This document shows, in pieces, positions 25,309 through 35,394 of a DNA stretch of 46,745 bases. The position numbers and the translations under genes were made by a program. Below the pieces are notes generated by a model. It did not search any database. It saw only the letters and a list, made by a program, of their open reading frames with translations, and was not told the DNA's origin. Each line of letters opens with the position of its first letter. Position 1 is the first letter of the stretch. The stretch spans positions 1 through 46,745 of the forward strand of contig CAJTCH010000042.1 in NCBI GenBank assembly GCA_910574715.1, written 5' to 3'. The DNA comes from Lachnospiraceae bacterium. Its GTDB lineage: Bacteria; Bacillota; Clostridia; Lachnospirales; Lachnospiraceae.

Positions 25309-26721
25309 TCATCGATCACATTTTTCCAGAATAGATAAGCAGGCTTCTCTGCCCTTTTCTGTGAAGTAGTTTTCAAACTTCGCAGGAACATTGCCGTTAA
25401 AAATATCGCCGACCGCCTGCGGGAACGCAGAGAAGAAGTTGCCGTCTGTCTGAGTCAGCCCGACACCGATACAGAATGCCAATGACACCAGAATCATAGT
25501 GCGATCATCAAATACGCATTCTTTCAGCATCTTCATCCCTTCATACATGATGGATCCAAACATCATGACCGTACATCCGCCTAACACAGCCTGGGGCAGT
25601 GAATTGAAGAAGGCTCCAAGCGGCGGGAACAGAGACGCCAGGATCAGGATCAGCGCGCCCATCAAGATCGTAAATCGATTGATTACACCTGTCATCGTGA
25701 CAAGCCCCACGTTCTGACTGAAGGACGTCAGCGGCAGGCACCCAAAGCACCCGGAGATCGTACTGGAGAATCCGTCCACGGCTAACGACCCCTGAAGCTC
25801 CTCGATCTTGATATCACGCCCCAACGTTCCTGTGCAGACAGCCGTCGTCGCACCCGTCGTCTCTGCCGCAGATACCATGAACACGATCGCGATGGTGAAG
25901 AACGCGCCGATATCAAATATCGGCTTATGGCTCGTGAAGAATACGATCTGAGGAATGCTAAAGACCCCAACCTCTCCGATCGTCTTTGATATACCGGAAA
26001 AATCGATCATCGGCGCAATTCCTGCCGCCGTAAATATTCCGGACAGGATATAGCCGAAGATGAGGCCCACCAGAATATTCAGATTCTTATACACACCTTT
26101 CAGCAGATAGCGTGAGACAAGACATACCACCAGCGTAAACCCACCTACCAACAGATGATGCCAAGCCCCGAAGGACTCTGAACCGCTTCCTCCTCCCCAG
26201 GAGTTCATGCCCACCGGAAGAAGGGATAAACCAATTGCGATCACCACGCAGGCAGATACCACAGGCGTCAGATATTTCTTCCAGTATTTCGCGCTTAAAC
26301 CTACCACGCCTTCGAAGATACCGCCAAGGATCACGGCTCCCACCATTCCCTCGTATCCAAGCTTTGGATTCGTACAGATCATCAGCAGGCTTCCCAGGAA
26401 GGTGAAGCTGACTCCCATGACGATTGGAAGCTTAGACCCTATCTTCCAGATCGGATAGAGCTGCAGACAGGTTCCGATCCCCGCAACAAACATGGCACAC
26501 TGCAGCAGACGAGTGATCTCCACCGCCGTCAGGGCTTCTCCCGTTCCCCTGACCACGGCTGCCCCGCAGACGATCAATACCGGAGCCAGGTTCGATACGA
26601 ACATGGCAAGCACATGCTGCAGTCCGAAGGGAATCGCCTTGCCAAGAGGCACCCTCCCACTTAATTTATAGATATTTTCTTCACTCACAGTTGTAATCAG
26701 TTCTTCTCTTTCATTATCCAT
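25309..26721 (-). CDS. Xanthine/uracil-type NCS2 permease (COG2233)
   Basis: 470 residues, about 12-14 membrane segments. Family marks: LGKAIPFGLQHVLAMFVSNLAP at the start and the central SAAETTGATTAVCTG (signature of UraA/PbuX/UapA carriers). Start at ATG 26721, where GAGG lies 6 nt upstream. Downstream of xdhC by 45 nt in the xanthine dehydrogenase operon, so xanthine or a related oxopurine is the likely substrate; urate cannot be excluded. Confidence 0.92.
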   Translation of the reverse strand: MDNEREELITTVSEENIYKLSGRVPLGKAIPFGLQHVLAMFVSNLAPVLIVCGAAVVRGTGEALTAVEITRLLQCAMFVAGIGTCLQLYPIWKIGSKLPIVMGVSFTFLGSLLMICTNPKLGYEGMVGAVILGGIFEGVVGLSAKYWKKYLTPVVSACVVIAIGLSLLPVGMNSWGGGSGSESFGAWHHLLVGGFTLVVCLVSRYLLKGVYKNLNILVGLIFGYILSGIFTAAGIAPMIDFSGISKTIGEVGVFSIPQIVFFTSHKPIFDIGAFFTIAIVFMVSAAETTGATTAVCTGTLGRDIKIEELQGSLAVDGFSSTISGCFGCLPLTSFSQNVGLVTMTGVINRFTILMGALILILASLFPPLGAFFNSLPQAVLGGCTVMMFGSIMYEGMKMLKECVFDDRTMILVSLAFCIGVGLTQTDGNFFSAFPQAVGDIFNGNVPAKFENYFTEKGREACLSILEKCDR

Positions 26722-26766
26722 CATTATCCTCACATTATTCTTGTTGATATAAACAACTTACCTGGT

Positions 26767-27273
26767 CTACACCTCGTCGGCTTCTTTCTCCTTCCCCAGG
26801 CGCCGCAGCATAGTCTTCTTCACCGCGCGGAAGATATTCTCATATCCCGTACATCTGCACAAATGACCAGACATCAGCTTGCGAATCTCGTCATCTGAGA
26901 ACTCTTTCTTCGCTTCCAAGATCTCCACCGCACTCATGATGAATCCCGGGCTGCAGAATCCGCACTGTACTGCGGCCTCGTCGATAAATGCCTGCTGGAT
27001 ATCCGAGATCTCCCCGTTGGGTCCGGCAAGCCCTTCCAAAGTCAGGATCTCCTTGCCTTCCGCCCACACAGCCAGATAGATACAGGAATTAAAACACTCT
27101 CCGTCTATGATCACATTGCAGGCGCCGCATTCTCCGACCTCACAACCCTTCTTCACACTGGTAAGCCGGTAATCATCCCGCAGCATATCCGTTAGAGACG
27201 CCCGGACATCGATCATCTTCTCCACATGCTTCCCGTTGATGGTGCAGGAAACTAATTTGTACTGTCTACTCAT
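26767..27273 (-). CDS. xdhC: Xanthine dehydrogenase, 2Fe-2S subunit
   Basis: 168 residues, two [2Fe-2S] clusters. Cys44, Cys49, Cys52 and Cys64 (GCEVGECGAC...NSC) form the ferredoxin-like N-terminal cluster; CGFCSPGF and GHLCRCTGY hold the second. Passes electrons from the molybdenum site to FAD. GGGAGG lies 6 nt before the ATG; the start overlaps xdhB by 8 bp. E. coli naming used. Confidence 0.95.
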   Translation of the reverse strand: MSRQYKLVSCTINGKHVEKMIDVRASLTDMLRDDYRLTSVKKGCEVGECGACNVIIDGECFNSCIYLAVWAEGKEILTLEGLAGPNGEISDIQQAFIDEAAVQCGFCSPGFIMSAVEILEAKKEFSDDEIRKLMSGHLCRCTGYENIFRAVKKTMLRRLGKEKEADEV

Positions 27274-28153
27274 CGATCTCACCTCCCGCAAGACGAATGG
27301 ACTCCCTCAGCGCCCGTTCTGCCAGTACCACCGCGATATGCTGCCGGAATTCCTTAGAAGCCCTCCAACTGTCGCGGGGATTGATATCCTCCAAAACTGT
27401 TCTGGCAAAGGTCTTCACATTCTCTTTCGACACCGCTTTTCCCTTCGCCGCTGCTTCCGCCACAGGCGCACGCATAGGAACAGGCCCCGCCACACCGTAG
27501 GCGATCCTGACATCCTCCATTACCTTCTTATCCGAAGACAGCTTCACATTCACCGAACAGCCTGTAGTGGCAATATCCATAGCATTTCTCATGGCGTACT
27601 TGATATAGTGTCCATGATATCCCTCATAAGCAATCTTGGGAATAATGATCGCCGTCTGCACCTCTCCCGGCTTCAAGTCTACGACCCCCGCCTTGATGTA
27701 GAAATCATGGATCGGGATTCTCCTTACCCCATTAGGTCCGGTGATCTCCACGATTGCATCCCATGCATGAAGCGTAGAAGCAGAATCCGCAGACGTCACA
27801 CCGTTGCAGGTATTCCCGCCGATTGTTCCGATGTTGCGTATCTGCGGTCCGCCTACCATATCGACCGCCTCTCCTAACACATTGATATGCTCCTGGATGA
27901 TCGGATCTCTCGTGATATGGGAGAAGCTGGTAAGAGATCCTATCCGGATCGCCCCGTCTTCCTCATAGCTTATCCCGCGCATCTCATCAAGACCATAGAT
28001 GCTGACCAGCTCCTTCCCCGCACGCTTTCCTTCCCGCATCTGCACCAGGACGTCGCTTCCGCCGGCGATGATCTGCGCTTCCGGGTGTTCTATAAGAATC
28101 TTTACCGCATGCTCAATGCTCTCTGCTTCATAAAGTGCTTTTATGTCATACAT
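27266..28153 (-). CDS. xdhB: Xanthine dehydrogenase, FAD subunit
   Basis: 295 residues of the CO dehydrogenase/xanthine dehydrogenase flavoprotein family. FAD loops: IIAGGSDVLVQMREG (about 33-47) and NIGTIGGNTCNGVTSADS (about 106-123). Start at ATG 28153 with GGAGG eight nt upstream. Placed between xdhA and xdhC; electron acceptor (NAD+ or ferredoxin) cannot be told from sequence. Confidence 0.95.
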   Translation of the reverse strand: MYDIKALYEAESIEHAVKILIEHPEAQIIAGGSDVLVQMREGKRAGKELVSIYGLDEMRGISYEEDGAIRIGSLTSFSHITRDPIIQEHINVLGEAVDMVGGPQIRNIGTIGGNTCNGVTSADSASTLHAWDAIVEITGPNGVRRIPIHDFYIKAGVVDLKPGEVQTAIIIPKIAYEGYHGHYIKYAMRNAMDIATTGCSVNVKLSSDKKVMEDVRIAYGVAGPVPMRAPVAEAAAKGKAVSKENVKTFARTVLEDINPRDSWRASKEFRQHIAVVLAERALRESIRLAGGEIDE

Positions 28154-28244
28154 ATTCTTAACCTCCATTTTTTGATTCCCGCGGACAGCAGACCGAACAA
28201 ACCAGCATACTCATTCGACAGCTGTCCTGTCTGTTACAGATCGG

Positions 28245-30530
28245 CTAAAGCAGCCCTTCCTCCGTGAATCTCCGGAACAGATTATGCGGATTCACAGGAG
28301 CCTCATTGACTCCCACTCCCGTCGCCTGATAGACTGCGTTGCGGATCGCAGGCGCTACCGAACAGGCCGGCGGCTCGCCCAATGCCTTAGTCCCAAACGC
28401 ACTGGTCGGTTCTGCATTCTCCACGAATACCGCCTTAAGCCTTGGATGATCCATGAACGTCGACAACTTGTAATCCAACAGGTTATTATTCAGCGCACGC
28501 CCTGTCTTCTCATCGAAGATCAGCCGCTCCGACATCCCGTATCCGATTCCCATGCTCATACCGCCGTGTACCTGTGCCTCTGCGAGCGCAGGATTGATCA
28601 GCGTTCCCGCATCATGGGCATTGACGATATCTATAAGCTTCACCTTGCACATAGGGATATCCACCTCCGCTTCCGCAATGGTACATCCGAAGGAATAGGC
28701 ATTGGATTTAATCTGGGACGTACTCTCCGCCGACAGATGCTGACTGTTGGTCAGGCTGTACAGCGCTTCCGTTGACAGTTCTCCAAGGCTCATCAAGATT
28801 CTTCCGTCTGTGGTGCGCACAATATTACCCTCCACGATATCCAGATTATATTCCGGCATACGTGTCAATTCATGGGCGTATTTTAAAATACGCTCCTTTA
28901 AGAGCAGAGCCGTCTGCCGTATGGAGTATCCTGCCGTATACGTCTGCCGGGACGCATAGGCTCCCGTCCCAAAAGGCGTCACATCCGTATCCTGACATGA
29001 CACTACATGAACGTCTTTCAACGGAACTCCCAGTACATCCGCCGTCATCTGCGTATAGACGGTATCCGCCCCCTGACCGATCTCCGTCTCCCCAAGCTGG
29101 ACCTGAAGCGACCCGTCCTGATTCAGAACCATCCGGCAGGATGAGGTCTCCAGGGAAATGGGCCACACAGCCGTATTGTACCAGAAGACGGACACACCGA
29201 TTCCCCGCCGGATATCACCGGTCTGATTCTGGTACTCTTTGAACTTCCGTCTATAATCAATTGCCTCCATAGCTTTATCAAGACACTGGTTAAATGTATC
29301 GTCATACAGTTCATTTTGGGAAAATGCATCAACATATCCCACCGGCATCAGATTCTTACGCCTGAAGTCTATCGGATCCATCCCCATCTTCGCCGCCACG
29401 TCCTCAGTATGACATTCCACTGCCCACATTGCCTGAGGGATTCCATAGCCGCGCATTGCCCCCGCTACTGATTTGTTGGTAAATACAGTATAAACATCCA
29501 CCTCTACATTTTCACAGGGATATAGCTGGGGGAATGCCCCTGCTCCCTTCGCTACGATGCTGTGACCGTGAGAAGCATACGCCCCCTGGTCGGAAAATGC
29601 TTCCAGCTTGCGTGCCGCGTAAGAACCGTCCGGCCGCACCCAGGATATAATATGGCTGCGGATCGCATGGCGCACACGGTTGGATACGAAAGTATCCTCG
29701 CGCGGAATATCAAGCTTCACCAAATGTCCGCCAAGCTGCATGCACAGCCATGCACACAGCGGTTCGTACAGAGCGTCCTGTTTATTCCCGAACCCGCCTC
29801 CTATGTATGGTTTGATGATGCGCACCCTTCCCCACTCAATCCCCAATGCCTGGCCCACGATCCTGCGGACAATATGAGGAATCTGGGTGGAAGCCGTTAC
29901 CGTGATCCTGTCTCCCTCCATCTCGGCATAACAGATAAAATTCTCAATATGGCAGTGCTGCACCGTCGGCGTGTCATACCAGCCTTCTATCTTCGTAAGC
30001 CCCGGCTCCTTGACGGCCTCTTCATAATTCCCCTTTCGTATGGCTGTGTGCTTCAGTATATTATTCGGATACTCCTTGTGGATCTGAGGCGCTCCCTCCT
30101 TCATCGCCTCCTGCACATCCAGCACAAAAGGATACTCTTCATACTCCACCTTAATCGCGCGGAGCGCCTGTGCCGCCGATACTTCATCCTCCGCCACGAC
30201 CGCTCCGATGTCGTCTCCATAGAATCGGACTTCCTCGGTCAGAACCAGACGGTCCGCCACGTCCTGATGTCCCGGATCCGTAGACCACGGATGTCCCGCT
30301 GTTGGGAAATAATGCTTCTCCTTCACATCAAAACAGGTAAATACCTTCACAACTCCCGGAATCTTCTCCGCCTCGGAGGTGTCAATAGACACCACCCTTC
30401 CATGGGCGATGGTTGAATGTAACACTCTGGCAATATATGCACTCTTATCGCACAGATCATCCGTATACCTCGTTCGCCCGATCACCTTATCATAGGCATC
30501 TACACGGGTTACCTTCTTTCCTGCATACAT
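28245..30530 (-). CDS. xdhA: Xanthine dehydrogenase, molybdenum subunit
   Basis: 761 residues; hydroxylates purines (hypoxanthine/xanthine) at a molybdopterin centre. Visible motifs: GGGFGNKQDALYEP (about 245-258), MRGYGIPQAMWAVE (about 360-373), GEIGQGADT-like TEIGQGADTVY (about 490) and FGTKALGEPPA with the catalytic Glu near the C-terminus. Length agrees with E. coli XdhA (752). GGAGGGAG precedes the ATG; the Crp/Fnr gene ends 23 nt upstream, suggesting one operon. Confidence 0.95.
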   Translation of the reverse strand: MYAGKKVTRVDAYDKVIGRTRYTDDLCDKSAYIARVLHSTIAHGRVVSIDTSEAEKIPGVVKVFTCFDVKEKHYFPTAGHPWSTDPGHQDVADRLVLTEEVRFYGDDIGAVVAEDEVSAAQALRAIKVEYEEYPFVLDVQEAMKEGAPQIHKEYPNNILKHTAIRKGNYEEAVKEPGLTKIEGWYDTPTVQHCHIENFICYAEMEGDRITVTASTQIPHIVRRIVGQALGIEWGRVRIIKPYIGGGFGNKQDALYEPLCAWLCMQLGGHLVKLDIPREDTFVSNRVRHAIRSHIISWVRPDGSYAARKLEAFSDQGAYASHGHSIVAKGAGAFPQLYPCENVEVDVYTVFTNKSVAGAMRGYGIPQAMWAVECHTEDVAAKMGMDPIDFRRKNLMPVGYVDAFSQNELYDDTFNQCLDKAMEAIDYRRKFKEYQNQTGDIRRGIGVSVFWYNTAVWPISLETSSCRMVLNQDGSLQVQLGETEIGQGADTVYTQMTADVLGVPLKDVHVVSCQDTDVTPFGTGAYASRQTYTAGYSIRQTALLLKERILKYAHELTRMPEYNLDIVEGNIVRTTDGRILMSLGELSTEALYSLTNSQHLSAESTSQIKSNAYSFGCTIAEAEVDIPMCKVKLIDIVNAHDAGTLINPALAEAQVHGGMSMGIGYGMSERLIFDEKTGRALNNNLLDYKLSTFMDHPRLKAVFVENAEPTSAFGTKALGEPPACSVAPAIRNAVYQATGVGVNEAPVNPHNLFRRFTEEGLL

Positions 30531-30553
30531 TACTGCTCCCTCCTTCTTACTTC

Positions 30554-31279
30554 TTAAATGTCTGCCTTCTGACAGACTTCACCGTTAATATAGTACGCGA
30601 TATGCTGCTTCATCTTCAGATATCCTGCTTCCGGAATAATGATCTTCCCCTTTTTGACAGAGATCAAATCATCTTCCTCCAGTTTTTTTATATTACGATT
30701 CAGCGTCTTCACAGAGAACCCGATCTCCTCGGACAATTTTTCCCTGCTTGCCTTTATTTCCAGCGGCTTTTTCAATGGCTGCTTCTGCTCATACCTACGG
30801 ATCAGATGCATCATCAGCCGCTCCCTGCTCTCGATGAACAGATACCTTCTTGCATCAGCCGTCTGTGAGATCAGTCTGCCCGTATTCTCCTTCGTCCGCA
30901 GATACAGCGCCTCCACATCACTTCGCAGCCATTCCATATAGTAAATGATCGGTATGATAAGCACCCTGCATTCGGTCAATGCTATCGCACTGATCCTGTA
31001 ATTCGAAAGATCTGCAAAATACTCGATCTCACCAAAGAAATCCCCTGGGCCATAATCCTTAAAATAATAAGAACGTCCATACATGGGCCACTCGATCCCG
31101 CTCACCTTCCCGGATAATATTATATAAATGTAATCACACTTCTCTCCCGCCTCAATCAGGAGCTGACCTTCCTTAACATCCGCAACACTCATATAATACT
31201 TTACTTCTTCTGTACAGTTTTGAAACAGTCTCTCCATATATTCCTGCTTTTTCACCGGCAGTTCCTTGAATACCTCCAT
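30554..31279 (-). CDS. Crp/Fnr family transcriptional regulator
   Basis: 241 residues: N-terminal cyclic-nucleotide-type barrel (LIEAGEKCDYIYIILSGKVSG, then PGDFFGEIEYF, about 40-95), dimer helix, and C-terminal winged HTH (ASREKLSEEIGFSVKTLNRN). No cysteine cluster of the FNR type is seen (single scattered Cys), so it is not an obvious oxygen sensor. GAGGTGAG before ATG 31279. First gene of the xdh-permease operon; probably a local purine- or redox-responsive regulator. Confidence 0.9.
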   Translation of the reverse strand: MEVFKELPVKKQEYMERLFQNCTEEVKYYMSVADVKEGQLLIEAGEKCDYIYIILSGKVSGIEWPMYGRSYYFKDYGPGDFFGEIEYFADLSNYRISAIALTECRVLIIPIIYYMEWLRSDVEALYLRTKENTGRLISQTADARRYLFIESRERLMMHLIRRYEQKQPLKKPLEIKASREKLSEEIGFSVKTLNRNIKKLEEDDLISVKKGKIIIPEAGYLKMKQHIAYYINGEVCQKADI

Positions 31280-31429
31280 GGATCTCACCTCTTAATCCTA
31301 TTTTACCAAATGAATCATACAAATAAAAAGGACAAGAGACCTGATTTTCTCAATTAGTCAAAAAATAGCAACTCACCCAAAAAATATCCCTTTTCCCCAC
31401 CTTTTTGATTCTGTTTTTATCTAAATTAG

Positions 31430-31477
31430 ACAAAAACAGAGTGTAATGTTGCGTTTCTTACATAACACTACACTCTG
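31430..31477 (-). terminator. Terminator of the opp operon
   Basis: CAGAGTGTAATGTT (31437-31450) pairs with AACACTACACTCTG (31464-31477) with one mismatch; the minus strand continues TTTTTG. Strong intrinsic terminator directly after oppF. Confidence 0.85.
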
Positions 31478-31492
31478 ATCGCTGCATATTAT

Positions 31493-32458
31493 CTATACTA
31501 AATGGCACGCTACCATGTGTCCCGGAGTAACCTCCTTAAGCTTCGGCATCTCTCCGAAACAACGGTCCGTGGCGAATTCACACCGCTCTGCGAACCTGCA
31601 GCAGTTCTTGGGATTGATCGGGCTTGGGATCTCTCCCTTGATCGGGATTCGTTCGTTGGCCTTGGCTTTCTTAGGATCTGCCTCCGGAATCGCCGACAAC
31701 AGAGCCTTTGTATACGGATGCTGCGTATTCGAGAACAGCTCCTCCGTCTCTGCGGTCTCCACGATAGTTCCCAGATACATAACCACTACACGGTCCGAGA
31801 TATATTTGACAACACTCAAGTCATGGGCAATAAACAGATAAGTAAGCCCCATAGTCTCCTGAAGGTTCTTAAGCATGTTGATGACCTGTGCCTGGATGGA
31901 TACGTCCAGAGCGGAAATCGGCTCGTCACAGATAATGAACTCCGGATCTACCGAGAGCGCCCTGGCAATACCGATACGCTGTCTCTGCCCGCCGGAGAAC
32001 TCATGCGGGAAACGGGACATGTGATCCTTGTTAAGGCCTACCGTCTCAAGAAGCTTCTCCACCTTCGCATCTGCTTCCTTCTGGGACATCCCATGCTGCT
32101 TTAATCCCTCGCCTACGATCTCCTTGACTGTCATACGCGGATTCAGGGAAGAATACGGATTCTGGAAGATCATCTGTACCTTCTTGCAGAACTCCTTCTT
32201 CTCCGCGCCGCTAAGCTTCATAATGTTCTTGCCGTTGTAGATAACCTCTCCCTTCGTGGGATTATACAGACGGATCATGCACCGCCCGGTGGTGGATTTG
32301 CCGCAGCCCGACTCTCCTACCAGGCTGACTGTCTCTCCCTTGTTGATGTGAAAGGTCACATCATCTACCGCTTTCAAAGTCTCCTTGCGGCTGATATGGA
32401 AATATTTACATAGATTATTAACCTGTACGAGAGGCTGATTCGTCTCCTGATTCGCCAT
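31493..32458 (-). CDS. oppF: Oligopeptide-type ABC importer ATPase (OppF)
   Basis: 321 residues. Walker A GESGCGKSTTGR (about 54-65), signature FSGGQRQRIGIARAL (about 157-171), Walker B FIICDEPISALD and H-loop IAHDLS are complete. The C-terminal CCRFAERCEFATDRCF cysteine motif is the OppD/F-type iron-sulfur-like extension. Its start overlaps the oppD stop (TAATG). Substrate may be peptide; the Opp/Dpp naming is by family. Confidence 0.9.
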   Translation of the reverse strand: MANQETNQPLVQVNNLCKYFHISRKETLKAVDDVTFHINKGETVSLVGESGCGKSTTGRCMIRLYNPTKGEVIYNGKNIMKLSGAEKKEFCKKVQMIFQNPYSSLNPRMTVKEIVGEGLKQHGMSQKEADAKVEKLLETVGLNKDHMSRFPHEFSGGQRQRIGIARALSVDPEFIICDEPISALDVSIQAQVINMLKNLQETMGLTYLFIAHDLSVVKYISDRVVVMYLGTIVETAETEELFSNTQHPYTKALLSAIPEADPKKAKANERIPIKGEIPSPINPKNCCRFAERCEFATDRCFGEMPKLKEVTPGHMVACHLV

Positions 32459-33483
32459 TATTTCACCTCTCCTTTCTTTATCACGGTTTTCTTCATATCG
32501 GTATCCGGTGCAAACTCATGCTGCAGCCAGCAGCAAGCGGCATGCTCGTCAGAGAGCTGATAAGTCTCAGGCGGTGTATCGATACATACATCCATACAAT
32601 ATTCACACCGGGCTGCAAAGGGACATCCGACCGGAGGGGAGAATAAGTCAGGAGGTGTCCCTTCGATCGGTTTTAATTTCTCACCTTTAGCGGTATCCAG
32701 CCTCGCGATCGACTGCATCAGCCCTTTCGTATAAGGATGAGAAGTGTTGTAGAAGATCTCGTCTGCGGTACCTCTCTCCACAATCTTTCCTCCGTACATA
32801 ACCAGAACACGGTCACAGAGCTTCGCAATCACTCCCAGATCATGGGTGATCATGATAATAGAAGTTCCCAGCGTCTTCTGCAGGTTCTTCAAGAGGTCCA
32901 ATATCTGCGCCTCAATAGTAACATCCAGAGACGTAGTCGGCTCGTCAGCGATAACGATACTCGGGCTTCCTACCAGCGCGATCGCGATCATGACACGCTG
33001 CTTCATACCGCCGGACAACTCATGCGGATACTGCTTATATCTGCGCTCTCCGTCAGAGATTCCTACTAATTTCAGGATCTCCAGAGCCTTCTGCTTCTTC
33101 TCGGCCGCGCTCATACCCTTCTTGCCCACGAAGACCTCTTCGATCTGTTTGCCGATCCTCATGGTCGGATTCAGGGATGTCATCGGATCTTGGAAGATGA
33201 ATCCAATCTCCGTCCCCCGCATATTACGGAGCGCCTTCTTATCCATCTTGAGCACATCGTCGCCCTTGTACAAGATCTGGCCGCCCTCGAAGAATCCCGG
33301 GGGCTCCGGATTCAGTCTCATGATACAGGAAGAAGTAACACTCTTCCCGCAGCCCGACTCTCCTACGATACCCAGGATCTCACCTGGACGCACTTCAAAG
33401 CTTACATCACGGACTGCCTTTACGACACCTCCATAAGTACGAAAGGAGAATGTCAGATTCTTAACTTCTAATAAATTTTCCAT
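32458..33483 (-). CDS. oppD: Oligopeptide-type ABC importer ATPase (OppD)
   Basis: 341 residues. Walker A GESGCGKSVTSS, signature LSGGMKQRVMIA, Walker B IVIADEPTTSLD and H-loop ITHDLG. C-terminal CPFAARCEYCMDVC cysteine motif. AGGAG before ATG 33483. Works with OppF as the ATPase heterodimer. Confidence 0.9.
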   Translation of the reverse strand: MENLLEVKNLTFSFRTYGGVVKAVRDVSFEVRPGEILGIVGESGCGKSVTSSCIMRLNPEPPGFFEGGQILYKGDDVLKMDKKALRNMRGTEIGFIFQDPMTSLNPTMRIGKQIEEVFVGKKGMSAAEKKQKALEILKLVGISDGERRYKQYPHELSGGMKQRVMIAIALVGSPSIVIADEPTTSLDVTIEAQILDLLKNLQKTLGTSIIMITHDLGVIAKLCDRVLVMYGGKIVERGTADEIFYNTSHPYTKGLMQSIARLDTAKGEKLKPIEGTPPDLFSPPVGCPFAARCEYCMDVCIDTPPETYQLSDEHAACCWLQHEFAPDTDMKKTVIKKGEVK

Positions 33484-33498
33484 CTTCTTACTCCTTTC

Positions 33499-34422
33499 CT
33501 ATTCTGTTCCTCGAAGCTTCGGGTCAAATGCATCACGAAGTCCGTCGCCCAACAGGTTCAGGGCAAGCATAGTCGTACAGATCAGCGTTGCCGGGATCAC
33601 GACCTGATAAGGATTGATACGAAGCTGTGCGATACCCTCTTTGGCCAGTACTCCCCAGCTGCACCCCGGCGGCTTGATACCCAGACCGATATAGCTTAAG
33701 AATGCCTCCTGGAAGATGGCTCCTGGGATCGCCATGGTAAGATTCGTGATAATGAGTCCCATGACATTCGGCAGGATATGCTTCACGATAATCACCATAT
33801 CCGGCACACCCAGGATCCTCGCTGCCGCAACGAAATCCGACTCTCTAAGCTTGAGCACTTCACCCCGGACGAAACGGCAGCTCCCGATCCATCCTACCAT
33901 ACACATGGCTATGATCAGACAGTGTACGCCGTTACCGATCACCACCATCAGCAGGATCGTAACGATCATGCTTGGAATTCCATACAATACATCTACGATA
34001 CGCTGGATCAGCATGTCCACCTTACCGCCGTAGAAGCCGGAGATGCCTCCCATGATTGAACCGACGAAAGCATTGATCATACTTGCCGCGAATCCGATCG
34101 TAAGGGATACTCTCGCGCCCATCCAGGCACGTACCCAGAGATCCCGCCCCAGGGAATCCGTACCGAACCAATGCACGGATGAAGGCGGCTGGTTCATCTT
34201 CTCCACACTCTGAGTCGCATAGTCAAACCCGCTTAACATCGGCGCAAATATCGCCATAAGTATATACAGTCCGATCAGGCACAGGGAGAAGAACGCGATC
34301 TTATTCTTGCGGATTCGTCTCCATGCATCCTGCCAATAACCGATATTTGGGCGGGAAATGGACTCCATGCTCTTAGCGTTCTTTCCAATAATATTAAATT
34401 TATCTCTTGTTATCTCTGCCAT
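33499..34422 (-). CDS. oppC: Oligopeptide-type ABC importer permease (OppC)
   Basis: 307 residues, six membrane segments after a cytosolic N-terminus, WFGTDSLGRDLWVR (about 86-99) characteristic of OppC/DppC, and the coupling EAA loop ASIGLGIKPPGCSW-type YIGLGIKPPGCSWG near the C-terminus. The ribosome site overlaps the oppB stop codon. Confidence 0.92.
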   Translation of the reverse strand: MAEITRDKFNIIGKNAKSMESISRPNIGYWQDAWRRIRKNKIAFFSLCLIGLYILMAIFAPMLSGFDYATQSVEKMNQPPSSVHWFGTDSLGRDLWVRAWMGARVSLTIGFAASMINAFVGSIMGGISGFYGGKVDMLIQRIVDVLYGIPSMIVTILLMVVIGNGVHCLIIAMCMVGWIGSCRFVRGEVLKLRESDFVAAARILGVPDMVIIVKHILPNVMGLIITNLTMAIPGAIFQEAFLSYIGLGIKPPGCSWGVLAKEGIAQLRINPYQVVIPATLICTTMLALNLLGDGLRDAFDPKLRGTE

Positions 34423-34433
34423 ATCCGCTTCAC

Positions 34434-35360
34434 CTACGCTTTCTTTCCGCTGAGTCGGATTCTCGGATCCACGATACCATACAGGATATCCACGATCAGG
34501 ATCGCTATGACAAGGAATGCGCCGTAGAAGATCGTCATCCCCAGAACCAACGTATAATCAGCCATATTAATACTGTCAACATAATATTTGCCCATACCCG
34601 GAATCGCGAACAGCGCCTCGATTACGAAAGTACCCGTAAGTACGGCCGCAACCGTAGGACCCATGATCGTAATGATCGGGGTGATCGCGTTACGGATCTG
34701 GTGCTTGAAGGTCACGCGGAACTCTGACAGTCCCTTTGCCCTTGCCGTCTTCGTATAGTCAGAAGTTACGACCTCCAGCATACTGGAGCGCATCAGACGC
34801 GATACCGATGCCAGGGTATAGAATCCCACAGCAATAGACGGCAGGATGGTATGCTTGAAGCTGGTATACTGCGCAACCGGCAATAGCTGCCATTTGATCC
34901 CGAAGAAATACTGCAGAAGCGACCCCATGATGAAGTCCGGTATGGACGTTCCTATGATCGCGATCAGGATACAGAAGAAATCCAGCTTCTTCCCGCGGTT
35001 CAGCGCCGCTATGATCCCCAGTATAATTCCGAAAAAGAACGCAAAACACAGCGCCCTGATCCCTAAGTCCGCAGAGAACGGGAAAGATTCGGAGATAATA
35101 CGGTTGACCGTACGTCCTTCATACTTCATGGAGTAGCCAAGATCACCGCGGATAACATTCTTCATATAGGTTACATACTGTACCGGCAGCGGTTTGTCAA
35201 GGCCGTAATACGCCTCTAAGTTCGCCTTGATCTCAGGTGTCATCTTCGGATTGGAAAACGGATCACCCGGCAGCAAACGTACCAGCACGAACACGATACT
35301 TACAAGTACGAATAATGTCACGATTGCAAGCAGCACTCGTTTTATTATATATTTTGCCAT
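34434..35360 (-). CDS. oppB: Oligopeptide-type ABC importer permease (OppB)
   Basis: 308 residues, starting MAKYIIKRVLLAIVTLF, with the OppB marks VRLLPGDPF and DLGYSMKYEGRTVN and EAA-type loop FVIEALFAIPGMGKYYV. Start at ATG 35360, where AGGAG lies 6 nt upstream. Separated from oppA by two hairpins. Confidence 0.92.
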   Translation of the reverse strand: MAKYIIKRVLLAIVTLFVLVSIVFVLVRLLPGDPFSNPKMTPEIKANLEAYYGLDKPLPVQYVTYMKNVIRGDLGYSMKYEGRTVNRIISESFPFSADLGIRALCFAFFFGIILGIIAALNRGKKLDFFCILIAIIGTSIPDFIMGSLLQYFFGIKWQLLPVAQYTSFKHTILPSIAVGFYTLASVSRLMRSSMLEVVTSDYTKTARAKGLSEFRVTFKHQIRNAITPIITIMGPTVAAVLTGTFVIEALFAIPGMGKYYVDSINMADYTLVLGMTIFYGAFLVIAILIVDILYGIVDPRIRLSGKKA

Positions 35361-35394
35361 GTGTTTCTCCTTTCTCTTGTCTTGTGGCAATTAT

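Noticed and set aside
29562..30416. Plus-strand open frame of 284 codons
   Set aside because: Antisense to the xdhA coding sequence, Arg/His-rich shadow of its codons.
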